Positions 11,701-22,042 are shown, numbered from the stretch's first letter. The stretch: 64,000 nucleotides of DNA from Symbiodinium natans (GCA_905221605.1 CAJNDS010001657.1:335644-399643), one strand, 5' to 3'. The notes: generated by a model from the sequence alone, not told the origin. Program-made: numbers and translations.

Positions 11701-14700
11701 CAAAAAAGAAGGGGGGGTGGGGATGGGGGTAGGGTGGGCCTGCAATCATTTTGGGGGATCAAAAGAAATCTGATCAACCCTAGGGAGGCGAAATTTAAAC
11801 GAAAACTGTCTCTAGACAGCGGAATGGTCAGAAGGCTTGTGCCAACAGTCCCATAAGGCACGCGTGGCAAAAGGCAGCTGAGTCGTACGAATCATGGCAT
11901 AAGAGGCACAAGAAGGCCAAGGAGCGCGATCCAAAAGTTCACTCTCCCAGACTAGCAAGTCTCGGGCAATGCCACATAATATGTTTGGATAGTACCCTCT
12001 TCATGAAGACAAAATTGCCAGTGCGGAGTCTGCTTCATGTTTCATGTTGTGCAATCGGTACGGGGTAGCGCGTGCGTCCGAAACAAAACGATAGGGTGGG
12101 TTCTTATACGGACAGCGAGGCTCCAGGCATCGTAAAAGCTTGGTGGTGGCTTCAGTCTTTGTGTGAATGATTCCTTGTCACTTGGAATGCTTGGCATCAA
12201 GATCTGAAATCTGTCGCCAGCACCCTGATGACAAAATTGTGCAATATCTTGCTTATCCGGCCCGCAGAGGAAACTTGACCGACCTCACCGCGCTTAAGAA
12301 CACCTTCAGCAACATCAAGTTCGCAGTCAAGCCAACCAACATCTCTTTGCAAGATCGTGGACGGGCCGTAAGAGAACAGCTAATCAAGAACACCACATTC
12401 CAGCGCAAGAGCCGCCCCAGCCTGGCTGGCGGGCCCCGACTGCTGCAGTGGGTACCAGAGCAAATTCATTGGCTGGTTGTTGCACAATTCTTTGACCCTG
12501 ATCCCTGCACACCCGAAGCAACCACCCAAAGCCTAAAAACACAAAACCAAAAACAACAATATAAAAAAAGAACTCCTCTCATGACCAGGAGCCGCCACCA
12601 TAGATCCAGACGAGCACTGGCCGGGGGGGACTCGCGTCGGGGACGGGCGCATGGACCTGGTGAGAGATCGTACGCAAGGCCTCTCAAAATTGACTTTGGA
12701 GCCCGCTTGGGGTTCAGGGCTTCTAGGGCATTCTCGGGTTTCGGGGCACAAGCATGATTCCCAGCTGCGTTCAGGTAGAGGCAATCTTCCACTCCACCAA
12801 CGGATCGGCCAGCCAGCTGCGGGCACTCCGCAGGTATTCGCGAGGCCTCTGACCATTCAGCTGCAAGGGCATGCCGGTTGCACGTAGGTTTCGAGGGGGG
12901 GCCTGGGCGAGGTCGTCGTGGATTTAGTCCAGGCGGGGTTCTTGCCTTCCGTTTTTGAGGGTGTTGGGGGTGGGCATGCTGCCTATGGATCAAGATTTGA
13001 AACAATCACCACCGCAAGCAAGCGTGTGCATAATAGAAGCCTGTGATAGAAAGACCGCCAATGTCATGCCGTGACAATCCAGGGAAGGTGACTCTGAGCT
13101 ACTTCTCCAGTGGTCAACTCCATACAAGAGGACGCAAGCAGAGGCCTGGAGAGGCTCGGTCCTTAGCTGGCAGCTTTTGTTTCCGGAGTTGCGATGCTAT
13201 GGTCTTGGAATGTGCCGCATGTCCGGCAAGAGACCAAAACATCGAAAACGTAGCGAAAACATAGCGTTTTACTGCTGGCCACTGTTAGCCCTGCAGTCAA
13301 TCAGTAGTACGGCCTCGTGCGTACCCGCACACATGGGCAACGAGCCCTCAGCATCCATCGCCATCCACCACCATCCCCCATCCCTTCTCCTCCAAGTGCA
13401 GCCCAAGCTCCAGGTCTCTTGCAAGGGTTCCGGTGCCTGTCAGAATGGCTGGGCAAACATAGGCCCTGGGCAGGTGTTAAGTTTCCAGGGATTCTGAAGA
13501 GTGCTGTTAGGCTTCAAGATGTCACAGCGGGGATTGAGGAGTGAGGCTTCAGACTTTATGCTTTTTCAAGCTCAAGCACGACGGACGGATATCAGCCCTC
13601 AAACTGTTCAAACACCCCTAAACCCTAAACCCTAAACCCTAAACACCCTAGACCCTTATTCGCCGTAGTCTTCGTGCCTTGAATCGGCGGTCCCCAGTCG
13701 GTGGCTTGGCATACGGGAGGCCCCACCTTCCAAGGGCAGAAAAAGAGGCCCCCCCCCTGAATCAGGCTTCAAGGCATAGGGGTCTTGGAGTGAATTCTCA
13801 GGGCAGCTCCCCGGTCCTCTACCTAACTGGCCTTAAACGCCTTGAGCCCGGTGCAGATGAGGGAGGATGTTTCATGCCCTGGTCAGAGGGATTTGCGTAC
13901 TTCTTCCACTTTTCGGTTAGATTTCAGGGCTTCGGCTGCTGGCTCAGGTGATTGTGGCGATCAGGCTGACGAACCCTGAAATCCGACCCAATATAGCTAC
14001 TTGCATACCGAAATCCTAAGGGCTTGGAGTAGCTTCTGTCTCCCGGTCCCGACCAGGAAGCCGTTCTCTCTGCTGCGTCGCGGTAGATGCCCTGCACCTC
14101 TTGAGGGCACTTGCATGGGCTTGCGTGGGCTTGCGTGGGCTTGCTTGGGCTTGCGTGGACATCTGGGCTTGCGGGATGTTGGGCTGCTTTGAGGTTGAGG
14201 GTATGGTGACAGCAGAGCTCTGGAGGAAAAACTTCAGTAGCTCGCCACATTGTGCTGTTCGATGCTCAGGCGTGGTCGCTCCTACAGTGATGAGTCAAGG
14301 AGCTGGGCCATTCGCAGTGTCGACAACAAGACCTGTCAAAGCCTTGGCAGAACTCACTGAAGCACAGAATTGCGAGAGTGCGAAAGTGTTGCATGTTCTG
14401 GCGCCTGCTGCTCTTGCACCTTTGCCTGACATGTGGCTTTCGCTTACTGACCTAGTGAATCATCAAGGGAAGCGTGCTGCCTTTTCTGAATTTCGCTTCT
14501 ACTTCTGAGGGGCGGCCCAACCCCTTTACCCCGCTACTCTGCTGCAAAACGCCGATTAAACAGAAGCTCATACAGGACATCAGGATGCATGAGGTGGATT
14601 GTACCGAGAAGGTGCTCAATTTCTCAGCCTCCACGATGTCGAAATATAGCCGGGTCACTAATTGCACTTGCAACGCGCAAGCCCAGAGCACCAGGTGTAA

Positions 14701-14712
14701 CGCCCCCACCAT
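2707..14712 (-). CDS. carboxylesterase type B / cholinesterase-family hydrolase, 23 exons
   Basis: Alpha/beta-hydrolase expected to cleave carboxylic esters, probably secreted. Exons in transcript order: 14712-14668, 14332-14304, 14097-14054, 13726-13678, 13493-13455, 12825-12769, 12656-12586, 11397-11349, 10841-10809, 10574-10500, 10392-10369, 9828-9751, 9072-9039, 8931-8861, 8787-8756, 8595-8507, 7861-7813, 7221-7165, 4806-4713, 4493-4312, 3178-3118, 2965-2876, 2787-2707 (about 477 codons; the family is usually 500-560). Motifs in family order: [33 protein letters not shown] (oxyanion hole), [43 protein letters not shown] (nucleophile elbow), [67 protein letters not shown] (catalytic His). 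Phases agree at nearly every junction. By my reading 14 donors are GC, 6 GT and 2 GA. The fifth exon, the exon 1-2 join (phases disagree, so an exon may be missing) and the exon 18-19 join are least certain. Confidence 0.85.
2876..2965 (-). CDS. carboxylesterase exon with catalytic histidine
   Basis: Thirty codons in phase 0 at both ends, with the splice donor TTT|GCCACT of the GC class. The text [10 protein letters not shown] ... [10 protein letters not shown] matches the C-terminal part of the family. The histidine in FHGSELPF lines up with the catalytic one. A plus-strand frame across the same bases ([11 protein letters not shown]) is also open but has no family match. Confidence 0.85.
3241..3475. 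other. strongly A/C-skewed tract, G nearly absent
   Basis: The plus strand here is built almost only of A, C and some T, with very few G, unlike both flanks. It has runs such as AACAACCAATGCAATAATCC. It lies in the esterase intron between the exons at 4312 and 3178 and abuts the AT-rich island at 3481. No coding frame is seen. Confidence 0.8.
3481..3855 (-). CDS. AT-rich ORF of foreign appearance inside an intron
   Basis: A 124-codon frame with ATG start ([14 protein letters not shown]) in an AT-rich island that runs to about 3985, while the surrounding DNA is GC-rich. The first ~90 residues are charged and protein-like ([29 protein letters not shown]). The C-terminal third is hydrophobic and may be chance readthrough. 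Codon choice favours A and T, unlike every other gene here. No family is recognised. It sits in an intron of the esterase gene on the same strand. It may be inserted viral, organellar or mobile DNA, or a chance frame in AT-rich sequence. Confidence 0.3.
   Translation of the reverse strand: MIYGHDINPSKDKKDTAMLNKINEYLNLIKDEVMNALTEVQYIEDRCTVMIYVRNGKMIVEITDQRTLDIMRREEEGDKENKEPKGMAKLYTIMISVNSIFLISFSKILCSSQFRVIIICGFFY
4312..4493 (-). CDS. carboxylesterase, longest placed exon
   Basis: Sixty codons plus two bases, from acceptor CACGAAG|GTG to GC donor TTGAG|GCTCGC. The text [12 protein letters not shown] matches the DxxFxCP region that precedes the last third of type-B carboxylesterases. The split codon AG+G joins in frame to the exon starting at 3178 ([14 protein letters not shown]). 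Confidence 0.75.
5370..6881 (-). CDS. alanine aminotransferase-like protein, catalytic lysine lost
   Basis: One open frame of 503 codons from an ATG at 6881, with no intron, inside an intron of the esterase gene and on the same strand. Family match along most of the length: residues 97-145 (HAADVQ ... SPDEVRERV), [14 protein letters not shown] (161-174), [17 protein letters not shown] (181-197), VVVANP (262-267), then [29 protein letters not shown] (445-473), which is close to the alanine aminotransferase C-terminal signature and keeps the substrate-binding Arg of HFR. The expected PLP lysine is missing: where relatives have SxSKGYxGECGYRGGY this has [16 protein letters not shown] (326-340). 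The phosphate Arg is His337, the pyridine-nitrogen Asp of ADEVY is Glu, its Tyr is Ile, and NPxNPTG is reduced to NPSLAG. Residues 1-75 have no match. It is either a pseudoenzyme or a recently dead copy still open. Confidence 0.85.
   Translation of the reverse strand: MTLQSASGPVSQAYTSIHWNGEICFRGRLKFDEAGQSLMAWSACVARLGQPCHLLARPLQAQRRACGTVSDAVVHHAEAVFRAKSPPLEFHGSSPESIIPLHAADVQFTKGVLSQHEAVSNLVAEGKPACHESPDEVRERVTLYLESMKGQEDLVVGHRIFRDAVARFLTHRDGTETPPESIFMTSGTWPAARALLQVLLLGSENAVALLPSPGPPAYRETAASMGQRGVPYFVDDDWAKVLLGLRQTLEELHRHQKQPTAVVVANPSLAGRFIPLTAVEALLRLADEEGLALIVEEDIIAAWRHSAFVSFRVQARQMNLAVPVFSSFSAFAYTGQHGGYVHCHCVPDDLIQRVQAVAEHPTVKSQAWVASLLSPWRMSRGQETSLDTLVQVAAKNCQLLQKLCDVEGIRCDLVESGAFAFPKVIVKGFIMKKAISLARPADQVYCLEMVSRTGVIVSPGSGFGQRPGFFHFRVSLVQEEATFQSAIDHIKQFHQEHPVGWFR
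7165..7221 (-). CDS. carboxylesterase exon before the nested ORF
   Basis: Acceptor CACCGAGAG|G. The split codon AG+G joins it to the exon at 7861-7813. The frame [18 protein letters not shown] is the family segment that normally carries the catalytic acid a few residues after LLGxN. The donor is either GC at 7164 (phase 2) or GT at 7159 (phase 1). Phase 2 fits the next exon. The intron that follows runs to about 4807 and contains the aminotransferase-like ORF. Confidence 0.75.
9285..9515 (+). repeat. degenerate TTTAGGG-like / GGGTTTT-rich tract
   Basis: Repeated GGGTTTTAGGG, GGGTTTTGGGG and GGGCTTT words on the plus strand, too decayed to count units. It lies in an intron of the esterase gene. 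Confidence 0.7.
9751..9828 (-). CDS. carboxylesterase exon with nucleophile elbow
   Basis: Twenty-six codons, phase 0 at both ends, acceptor GTCCAG|GTG and GC donor AGT|GCACCT. It reads [12 protein letters not shown], then [19 protein letters not shown] is the type-B carboxylesterase nucleophile elbow with the catalytic serine. The match to the family consensus is nearly exact and anchors the whole gene model. Confidence 0.93.
10424..10463 (+). repeat. short G-rich tandem repeats
   Basis: Three GGGGCAT units followed by four GGGCAA/GGGCAT units, intronic, just upstream (in transcript sense) of the small exon 10392-10369. On the minus strand this is a C/T-rich tract that could serve as its pyrimidine tract. 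Confidence 0.8.
12586..12656 (-). CDS. carboxylesterase exon with oxyanion-hole motif
   Basis: Acceptor CTCACCAG|GTC and GT donor TCCTG|GTCATG. It reads [13 protein letters not shown], then [10 protein letters not shown], the equivalent of the family's PVLVWIHGGGF. It follows EDCLYLN of the exon at 12825-12769 with no gap in frame. Confidence 0.88.
13613..13651 (-). repeat. short (CCCTAAA)n array
   Basis: Four to five CCCTAAA units read on the plus strand, inside an esterase intron. Confidence 0.9.
14111..14160 (+). repeat. tandem repeat of an 11-bp unit
   Basis: Four to five copies of GGGCTTGCGTG, one with T in place of G, in an esterase intron just outside the exon at 14097. Confidence 0.85.
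14668..14712 (-). CDS. carboxylesterase first exon, signal peptide
   Basis: ATG in a GCCATGG context starts [15 protein letters not shown], a short hydrophobic stretch like a secretory signal, followed by a GT donor (CAA|GTGCAA). Secreted carboxylesterases commonly begin this way. The phase does not match the next placed exon, so one small exon may be missing or this start may be wrong. Confidence 0.5.
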
Positions 14713-16155
14713 GGCAACAGGTCGACAGCACCCAAAAGACTCTCGCTAAGTACTTGCACATGACTTGCCCAAACAATGTGCCTGTAAGTCTGGTGGCAAG
14801 CTCGCAGTGGCAACTTGTTTTCTGTCTCTTCGCGCCAACTTTTCTCTATCTTGCTGTGCCCTGCAGCATGTGGGCTGGCAGCAGAAGGAGTTAGCCTTAG
14901 GTGCCAAACCCCACATCCCCCTTTCGGAACATCGGATGCATGGCTGCATGGCAGTTTTTAGGACGGAGGGCGTACAACTTTCATAACTTGCACACACTTC
15001 GGGAGACCTCCGGCCACTGAGCCAATGGCAACTTGCGAGTTCGGACTTGAGGTCTTCACCGGGTCTGAACAACCTTCGGAATCCTAGGATTTACGGTCTG
15101 GTTACCACGGCCGAAGAAAGGAGAGCATCTATTTACACAAGGCTCAGTGTGTGCAGCGGTGCCTAGATTCTAAGATTCGAAGATGCTCATTGCCACGTGA
15201 TTTTGTCAACACAGCCCGAGCGTACTACATCAAGTACAGAAGCACAGACCTCGAATGACCCAAACACCTCAAAGATTCACGAAACCCCCTAAACGGACTC
15301 AGCGTGCCAACCCTCCCAGCCGGCCTGCAGTGTCGTCAGAAGCTGAAAGCCCAGCGTCACGAAGGGCAGCACTGTCTTGGGCACAGGGACACCCTCTCGC
15401 ACCTCGTAGGCTCGTAAGGCTCGTGTGGCCCCGTGTGGCTCGTGCATGGCTCGTGACTTCCATTGCCGTGGGAATCCGTGGGACAGCGCAGTCAAGCGCA
15501 GTCAGGGAGGACCATGATCGACCAGCACTTTGAGGTGCTCTCACAGGCTTCTGCACTTTCGGACTTGAGGATTTAGGATGTCGGTCTGTCGGTGTAGCTC
15601 GAACTGATACTCCGGTGGAGTACTTGCCTTCGCTCCTGAGGATTGTAATTCCCCCATTCGTTATCCCCTTTACCGGCAGTGCCTGAAATGCTGCCAGCTG
15701 CTGAAACAGCCCAATCATTTCTGCAAACTCCGACTACCCCTGACGCCCTCCGACAGCAGGCTGAGCACAGTGCGTGCAGCACAAGGTAGTCCTGCAGATT
15801 AGGATGTAGGGCGTAGGGCCATGCAATGGGATTGAGGAAAGTAGCTGAAAGCTTGCACTACCGCTTTGCTTCGGAGCGAATTATAGAGTGTGAGGAACAA
15901 GCACAGACCAGCTACAAAGACTCTTGCAGTGGGTGCACTTCTTCCCCCCGAAGTCTACAGACTGCCATTGTAAGAAGCTACCACAAAGTCCGGGATCCGA
16001 AATTTAGTGACTTTCGTGATTCCCTCCAAGAAAGAAAACAGCAGTGGGGCGAGAGGCCTCCAGCAAGATGCGCACACCTGCAGAGGGCAAGACCGTCAGC
16101 GGTGAAAGTTTCTAGTTCGCTTCTCAACTGACTTCAAGGCTCCTAGAGTAGGTCG

Positions 16156-16200
16156 CTAGAGCTCTAGTGACTCTAGTGACTCTAGAGTGACTCTAGGGGT
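16156..16200. repeat. CTCTAGTGA tandem repeats
   Basis: Four copies of a CTCTAGTGACT-like unit in a row. Each contains the palindrome CTAG. No gene is seen from 14713 to 16528 apart from a weak minus-strand frame (IGLFQQLAAFQAL, about 15715-15675). Confidence 0.8.
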
Positions 16201-16463
16201 ACTGCAGATGGGTTCCCGAAAACCAGAATGCAAGAGCGCCAAGGTCCAACACAAGCAAAGGAAATCTGCAGCTGGGGGCAAAGCAAGACACACGGGCATC
16301 ACAGCGCTGAGCTGCTAAGCCGGAATAAGACCCCCCAAATAGAAATTTGCAACCACACCCTCAACTTCTCCGCCTTCCTCAAGTCGCTGAACTCCACCTC
16401 CCCGCAAAGTCCAGAACACCCTCCACGAGAATGCAAGAGCCCCAAAGCCTTGAAGCCCCGAGG

Positions 16464-16502
16464 GCACCCCAAAACTGCCCCCAAAACTGCCCCCAAAACT
16501 CA
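16464..16502. repeat. 12-bp tandem repeat CCCCAAAACTGC
   Basis: Three copies in a row of a 12-bp unit. It lies just downstream, on the minus strand, of the exon ending at 16529. Confidence 0.85.
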
Positions 16503-16528
16503 CTGAACTCCACATCTTTTTTGCAGAC

Positions 16529-19500
16529 AAAGGCACGCAAGGCCAGGTCCAGGCCCCGGCGCAGCACCGCGAAGGCATTCCGGAGGTCCTGGCCTCGTGC
16601 AGTGAGTGTTGGAACTCTTGGGATCTGGGACGGGATGTCTGACGATGTCGAAACAAGCATCTGAAGAAGCCTCAACCAGACACCGCATACACCAACCATT
16701 CAAGAGCGCGGCAGCTCCTAGTGCCCTTTGTGCCCTGTGTGCCCTGTGTGCCCTGTAAACCGTACTACAACTGTGAAACCGATTTTCGAGGCCGCGGGAC
16801 TCACAGAGCTCAAGGTCGGCGGCGGCAAGGCCACCGCTGCCAGCCAGGCGGCCGCGGAGGCACCTGTGGGGGGCGGGGGGTGTGGGGTTTCGGGAGGGGA
16901 AGCTTAGGTTTTTCCACTGATTTTAGGCGAACCGGTAGGGTGCAGTGAAACTTGGAGGGCTACAAGTACTTAAAGCTTACGAGGGCTCCTAGAGGTTTCT
17001 TCATGGTTTCTTTTGCCCCTCTTTCCGGCTTTCTTGAGGGAAACTGCATCCCTCTGCCCCAAGACACACTAGCGGTACCTGTGAAAACGGGGCTAATCAC
17101 TGCAAGCCCTGAGACATGCCAGCGTGGCAGACTGGATGCCTTTAAACCTTGAGGAACCCTCTCGTGACAAACTGCACTCGAAAAGCTTGCGCGAAAGCCG
17201 AGGACCCTGCGGTGGCTCTGCATTTCCTCAAGGTTTTGAGTTTAAAAGCCATTACTTTTGCGGCCTGTCCCTTCTGCCTTGAAAGCTGTTCCGAATCTGA
17301 AAGCTCCAGAGGACGGTCAGAATGTTTCAAGCACAGCTTGTCCAGACAGACTCGGATAAAAAAGTGGTAGCCTGGACGAAGCTGCCATCGTCCATCCGCT
17401 GCGCCTGCTTCACACGGAGGGCATCGAGGTCCTCCGCCAGCGGTTGTGAGACGGAGGCCCGACTATCTGAAAGCCCCATCTGCAACAGCCCAGGCCCCGC
17501 TCCTCCAGCTCTTTCTTCAGAGCTGTTTCTGCAGCCTGCCGAGATGAAGGGTGAGAGGAAGGGGTGTGCAAAGAGTCTGTACTCCGCCAAGAACATGGAC
17601 TGACTCGGAGGACGCTAACAAGCCAGGATTGGACTACAGTAAAGCCATCGAGACAGTTCCGTCAACTAATCGTGCCAATACCTACTATAGATATGATTTT
17701 GTAGTATATTCATACATACCCCCAGAAACAGTCCTTACTTGAGACAGAATGGGCAGGGACTACAGAAGGATGGGGAATCTCAATCATTGCGCCCTCTTTA
17801 CTTGCACGTTGGAGCAGCCTGGGGCAGGTATGAGCGGAGGAAGTCCCCCAGGCACCAAACCTCAACAGACCGGCGGTTTAAACGGTTTAGGGTCTGGGCA
17901 TCAAGTCTTGGGCTGCGCTGTCCAACTTGCTCGGGTACTCGCACGAACCGAATGTTGCAAGCTCTCTGGACACCAAGCAGCGGATTCTGTCAAGATGCCC
18001 CCTAACATCCAAACGGCCAACAATCAGTGCAAGGCTTCCTGGCTGCCCAGGCAGTCACTTGTGTTCCTTGTGTTCGGCCTCCCCTCTTCGGAGCGTGTAA
18101 CTGTACGCTGTTGCTGGGTGCATGTGGTGGCGCCTGCAAACGCCATGCGAACGCGAGTTCGCGCTGAGCTGCTGCCCGCCGCTTGAACGGCAACCAAAGT
18201 TGAGGATGGTCACAGTTCTTGCGATACCGGTCCCCCAGTGGGCGCATTAGCTCATCGCCCCACTGTCATGTGCCAGGAGTCTTGTGGCACGTTGGCCTCC
18301 AGGGACCTCGGGTGGCATTGGGTTGGAGAAACCAGGAAACCACCCCAAGCAGAATGCCCCACACCCGGCCAGCGGTGTGCAGGCTGCTGCGCCGCCACTC
18401 GAAACTCCCAGCAGCCTGTGGGTAAGGCAGGCCATCTCGGCCTTTGCTGACTCATGCTGAACCATTCCGCGACCTCTCCCTGTCTTCTCGCTTCAAGCTA
18501 GGTGGGCTGGAAACCAGGATCCGATGCTGTTCATGGACAAAACTTACTCACTGTAAACATACCGAATCCCAACCTGAAGACTAGTCAATTTCATGGGGAT
18601 TCCCTTGATCATGGATATTCTGCCGAGTTTGGGAGACCGGAGGAAGGCTGAGCAGCACAGCACCGACAGAAGCACGGTGCAGAGTGCGCCGGGCCCTGTT
18701 CCGTCGGGGTTAAGGGCCATACAAAGCACACAGCTCGACCCGTGGTAAAAGAGGAAACAGCCGGCTGACTGCAGGAGAGTTTTGAAGTAAAATCAAAAAC
18801 TGCAGCACCACTGTGGAACAAAGTTGATCACTTTTCCGAACATGCGAAGGGCCTTCCCTGCTCGCCAGTTGCCGGTACCAACTTTGAGCAAACCACACTG
18901 GACGCTCATAAGCGATACCGGAAGTCCCCCAGTGAGCGCTTTAGCCCATAGCCCCACTGTCATACGCCTGAAGTGCACAGCACGTTGGCCCCAAAGGACT
19001 CGGGCGTCGCCGGGTGCTGACTCCGGCAGACAATCCTCGCAACTGGCTTGCCCCACACCCGGCCAACGGTGTACAGGCGCTTGTTCCCAACTGCACTTCA
19101 AGCCGCCCGTGGGTAGGGCATGCCAAGGCTACAGCTACGACATGCCCATGTTTCTCTATTGATGCTACTGATGCCGGCCAATCTTCGGGCACGGAGGGAC
19201 GATTTGCATGCAGGTCTCTACACTGTCCTACAGCTGGGCGCCCAAACAGCAGTAGCGTTCCTGTGAAACCGGTCGGTAAGGCGCACTAGATCGTCGGCCC
19301 ACCGTCATGTGCCAGGACTTTGCTTGTGGCACGCTGGCCTCCTGCTTGACCTCTGCTGAATCTACGCTCAGCCAACCCAAGCATGCTGCAGATTGCCAGG
19401 CAGCAGCAGAAATCCATGTACAAACCCACGTGATTGGGGCACTGCTGAATGGCCTCACCGCCGGTCCACCGCCCCAGAGTTTCTAGCATTGGCAGGAGTG

Positions 19501-21102
19501 GATTGGCCTTATTCCTGATTAAGCACTCAGCCTGCAACCCAAGCACAGGGCGGGCAAGCTGGAAGCGGGGGGGGGGGGATTCAGGTTTGTTGCGGTCTAA
19601 AGCTCGGGCCCCTAAACCCTTGAAGGGCGAAATCCTATAGAGGAAGCTCAGGCGCCGACTGCGCGCCCAAACAGGACAACGACTGGTGCCTTCTTGTGCC
19701 TTTGCTCTCTGCTTCTCCAGCTCGGATGGCTTCGGCTCTCGCATCTCTCCTTTCAATGCCTTGAAACCCCTGCACTGCCCTATGCCTCACAACTTATGCA
19801 CCCAGTTGACCCCCGCTTCAACCCTATAAGGGTTGAAGCCTGGACCCTTTAGCCTCCGGAGACATCACCAGAAAATGATCTCGTAGGCCGACGGATAAAC
19901 CGAGCTGCATCTTCCAGACCTCTGCCCAGGGTGAGCGCTTTTCTTGCCCGGGCGTCAGGATTCAAGGTTGAAAGCCGCTTTGGGCGGGGCCGGGGGGGGC
20001 TCCCAAGACTAAAGTTGGCAGCCTTTGGGAAAAAAGTTGGAAGGTGCTTCGGTGCATGCCAGTGCTGGTGCCCGCACAGCTGCTTCTTCCCTCCCTTCTT
20101 GTAATGCCCATGAAGGAACGGCTAATCGACTCTTAATGCTTGATGTTGGAGCACCGGATCTTCAGGCCCAGTGTTTCTCAAGGAGCAAACATTTGAATCT
20201 GCTGTTGACTCAAACCCCAAACAACCAGACCTCGGCCGCCAGCTTTGCGTCCTCTTTCGAGGGGCCCAGGGCACGGGAAACGAGGACGAAGGCGGCGATC
20301 TTGGGGGCAGCTGGGCTCCCCCAACTAACTCCATGACACACGAACATCCTAAACATCCTTAAACTACTAACGAGCCCTCAAACTTTGCATCGAATTTTCA
20401 GACTCTCAAACTCGAGGGGCTTCGAACTCTCGAACTCTCAAACTTGTGACGCCGGCCACGCCTCGACTCTCACAACACCTAAGATGTCAAACAGCTCGAA
20501 ACTTTCAAATGTTCAAATTTTGGAGCTCTCACGATCGCGGATCGAACTTTCGAGTTCGAAAGGCTTCAAACCTGACAGCAATGACTGCACTTATAGCCCC
20601 CTTCCCCCGTTAATGAACAAGCGGGGGTAGAGCGTGGGGAAAGGAAGTTGGGTGCCTAGCAGGTTCGAATCCCAGAACCTGAAGCCCGAACATCCTCCAA
20701 CCACCCACGCTAGCGCACCACTTTGTAAAAGGTGAGCCTCAGCCCGCCATTACTTTGGTGCGCCTTTTTGCTGTCTAGGTCTTGGGGTTACTGCTTCCTG
20801 GGGCTGAGGGGAGTTTGAAGGTTTATGACCCAAGTGACCCCGGAGCTTTTGCGGCAGGATTCCGCCACACAACTGCCAATGATATATACCTTGAGATAGA
20901 ACTCAGCTTTGGTTGAAGCACGTAGCACCCTTAAGCCCCAAACCCCAAACACATCAAAACACCAAAAGAAACCCAAAGCCCCGAACTCGAACAAACTCTT
21001 GCTTGCCGGGCCACCCAGTACACCAGCGCCTCAGCAGGGAGCCAAAGCTGCGCGGATGCAATGGCACCACGCGGGTCCGACTCCTTCCAAGGCCGCGAAA
21101 CA
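16529..21102 (-). CDS. probable multi-exon gene(s), product unknown
   Basis: Eight short frames on the minus strand, each with a usable acceptor and donor: 21102-21049 (CFAALEGVGPAWCHCIRA), 20299-20231 (IAAFVLVSRALGPSKEDAK), 19744-19690 (MREPKPSELEKQRAKAQE), 18619-18552 (ISMIKGIPMKLTSLQVGIR, donor GTGAGT), 17535-17490 (AAETALKKELEERGL), 17466-17378 (SVSQPLAEDLDALRVKQAQR), 17264-17206 (AAKVMAFKLKTLRKCR), 16593-16529 (QDLRNAFAVLRRGLDLALR). The 17535 and 17466 exons join in phase through a GC donor. Several look coiled-coil forming, rich in E, K, L and A. I do not recognise a family and cannot tell whether they form one gene or two. Single exons may be false. Confidence 0.5.
18223..18440. repeat. 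dispersed repeat, copy 1 of 3
   Basis: It starts GATACCGGTCCCCCAGTG and ends near GTGGGTAAGGCAGGCC. Shared words with copy 2 in the same order include GCCCCACTGTCAT, CACGTTGGCC, TGCCCCACACCCGGCCA and GTGTGCAGGC/GTGTACAGGC. Minus-strand frames of both copies share ACTPLAGCGA and HDSGAM/YDSGAM, but stops and frame changes suggest it is not coding. Confidence 0.85.
18914..19128. repeat. dispersed repeat, copy 2 of 3
   Basis: Starts GATACCGGAAGTCCCCC. Collinear with copy 1 over its full ~215 bases, with many substitutions and small gaps. Confidence 0.85.
19265..19350. repeat. dispersed repeat, partial copy 3
   Basis: Only the first ~85 bases of the repeat are present: ACCGGTCGGTAAGGCGCACTAG, then GGCCCACCGTCATGTGCCAGGA and GTGGCACGCTGGCCTCC. 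It is closer to copy 1 than to copy 2. Confidence 0.75.
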
Positions 21103-21309
21103 CTCCGGATCCGGCAAGGTTTTGGGGGGTGTTTGGGATCTTGGCTCAGGCATCGCGCTCGGCATGAAGGGCCCCGTGCAGATATTCTAGCAGCGACCAC
21201 AACCGAGCAAACGAGGTGCGATTCCGAACCGTCAAGAGACCCCTCTCAGGCGGGCCCACATTGAAGGTCTACCCGGTCTACCTATGAATGCATGCTAAAT
21301 CAAGTACTG

Positions 21310-21425
21310 ACTACGCTCTTGTGTGATAATGGACAGAAATAGTGATAATAATACAAAGATAAGCTCTGATTTCATCTGTCATATGCTGATGTATGTCGAT
21401 TTGTACAATGAGCAAGTGGCGGGAT
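21310..21425. other. small AT-rich island
   Basis: About 115 bases much richer in A and T than the flanks, open in one plus frame (ISSDFICHMLMYVDLYNEQ). It resembles in composition the islands at 3481-3985 and 51330-51520. Confidence 0.5.
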
Positions 21426-22008
21426 GCTCTTCTTCAGGGGGGGGAAAAGCGAAAAGCGAAGCCGAGACTGCACGAATGCCTCCAGCCGGGCACGGAAGTA
21501 GCCCAGGAGATGCTCCTTGAACACCTCAGAGGGAACACCCAAGTCCATCCCCGAACTCTCGTGCTTTCGGGGGCTCAGGATGTGAAGATTTCGAGAGTGG
21601 GTTCAGTCAGAGTCTCAGGCTGTAGAGTTCAGAGAGTTAAGGCCAGGTTGAGAGACAAGACGGCAAGACAATGCGTTCATTGGAATCTCTCTCGGGCGGG
21701 TTCAACTCGATCCCTAGACTCGAACGCTTGATCTCGCACTTCTCTGGACTTCAGGAAGCCCCAAGGCAGCTTTGGATTTCGCCTTCTGCTTTGAGACTCA
21801 AGAGACTTCAAGACGATGCTCGCTACAACTGAGACTGCACAGATCAGGTCGTCTCGATACCAGGTCTTTCCCAAAACCAAAGTGCACTGCAACGAAACTC
21901 CAAATAACCCGCAGCAACGGAATGGTGTCAGAAAGCTCGGGAAGTGCCGGCCCAACTCTGCTCGCAATGAAGCCCCTCCACAATAGTCATCCCCACGGCT
22001 GCCCTCAT

Positions 22009-22042
22009 AGGGTTTAGGGTTTAGGGTTTAGGGTTTAGGGTT
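22009..22042 (+). repeat. (TTTAGGG)n array
   Basis: Four to five perfect TTTAGGG units on the plus strand. Confidence 0.95.
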
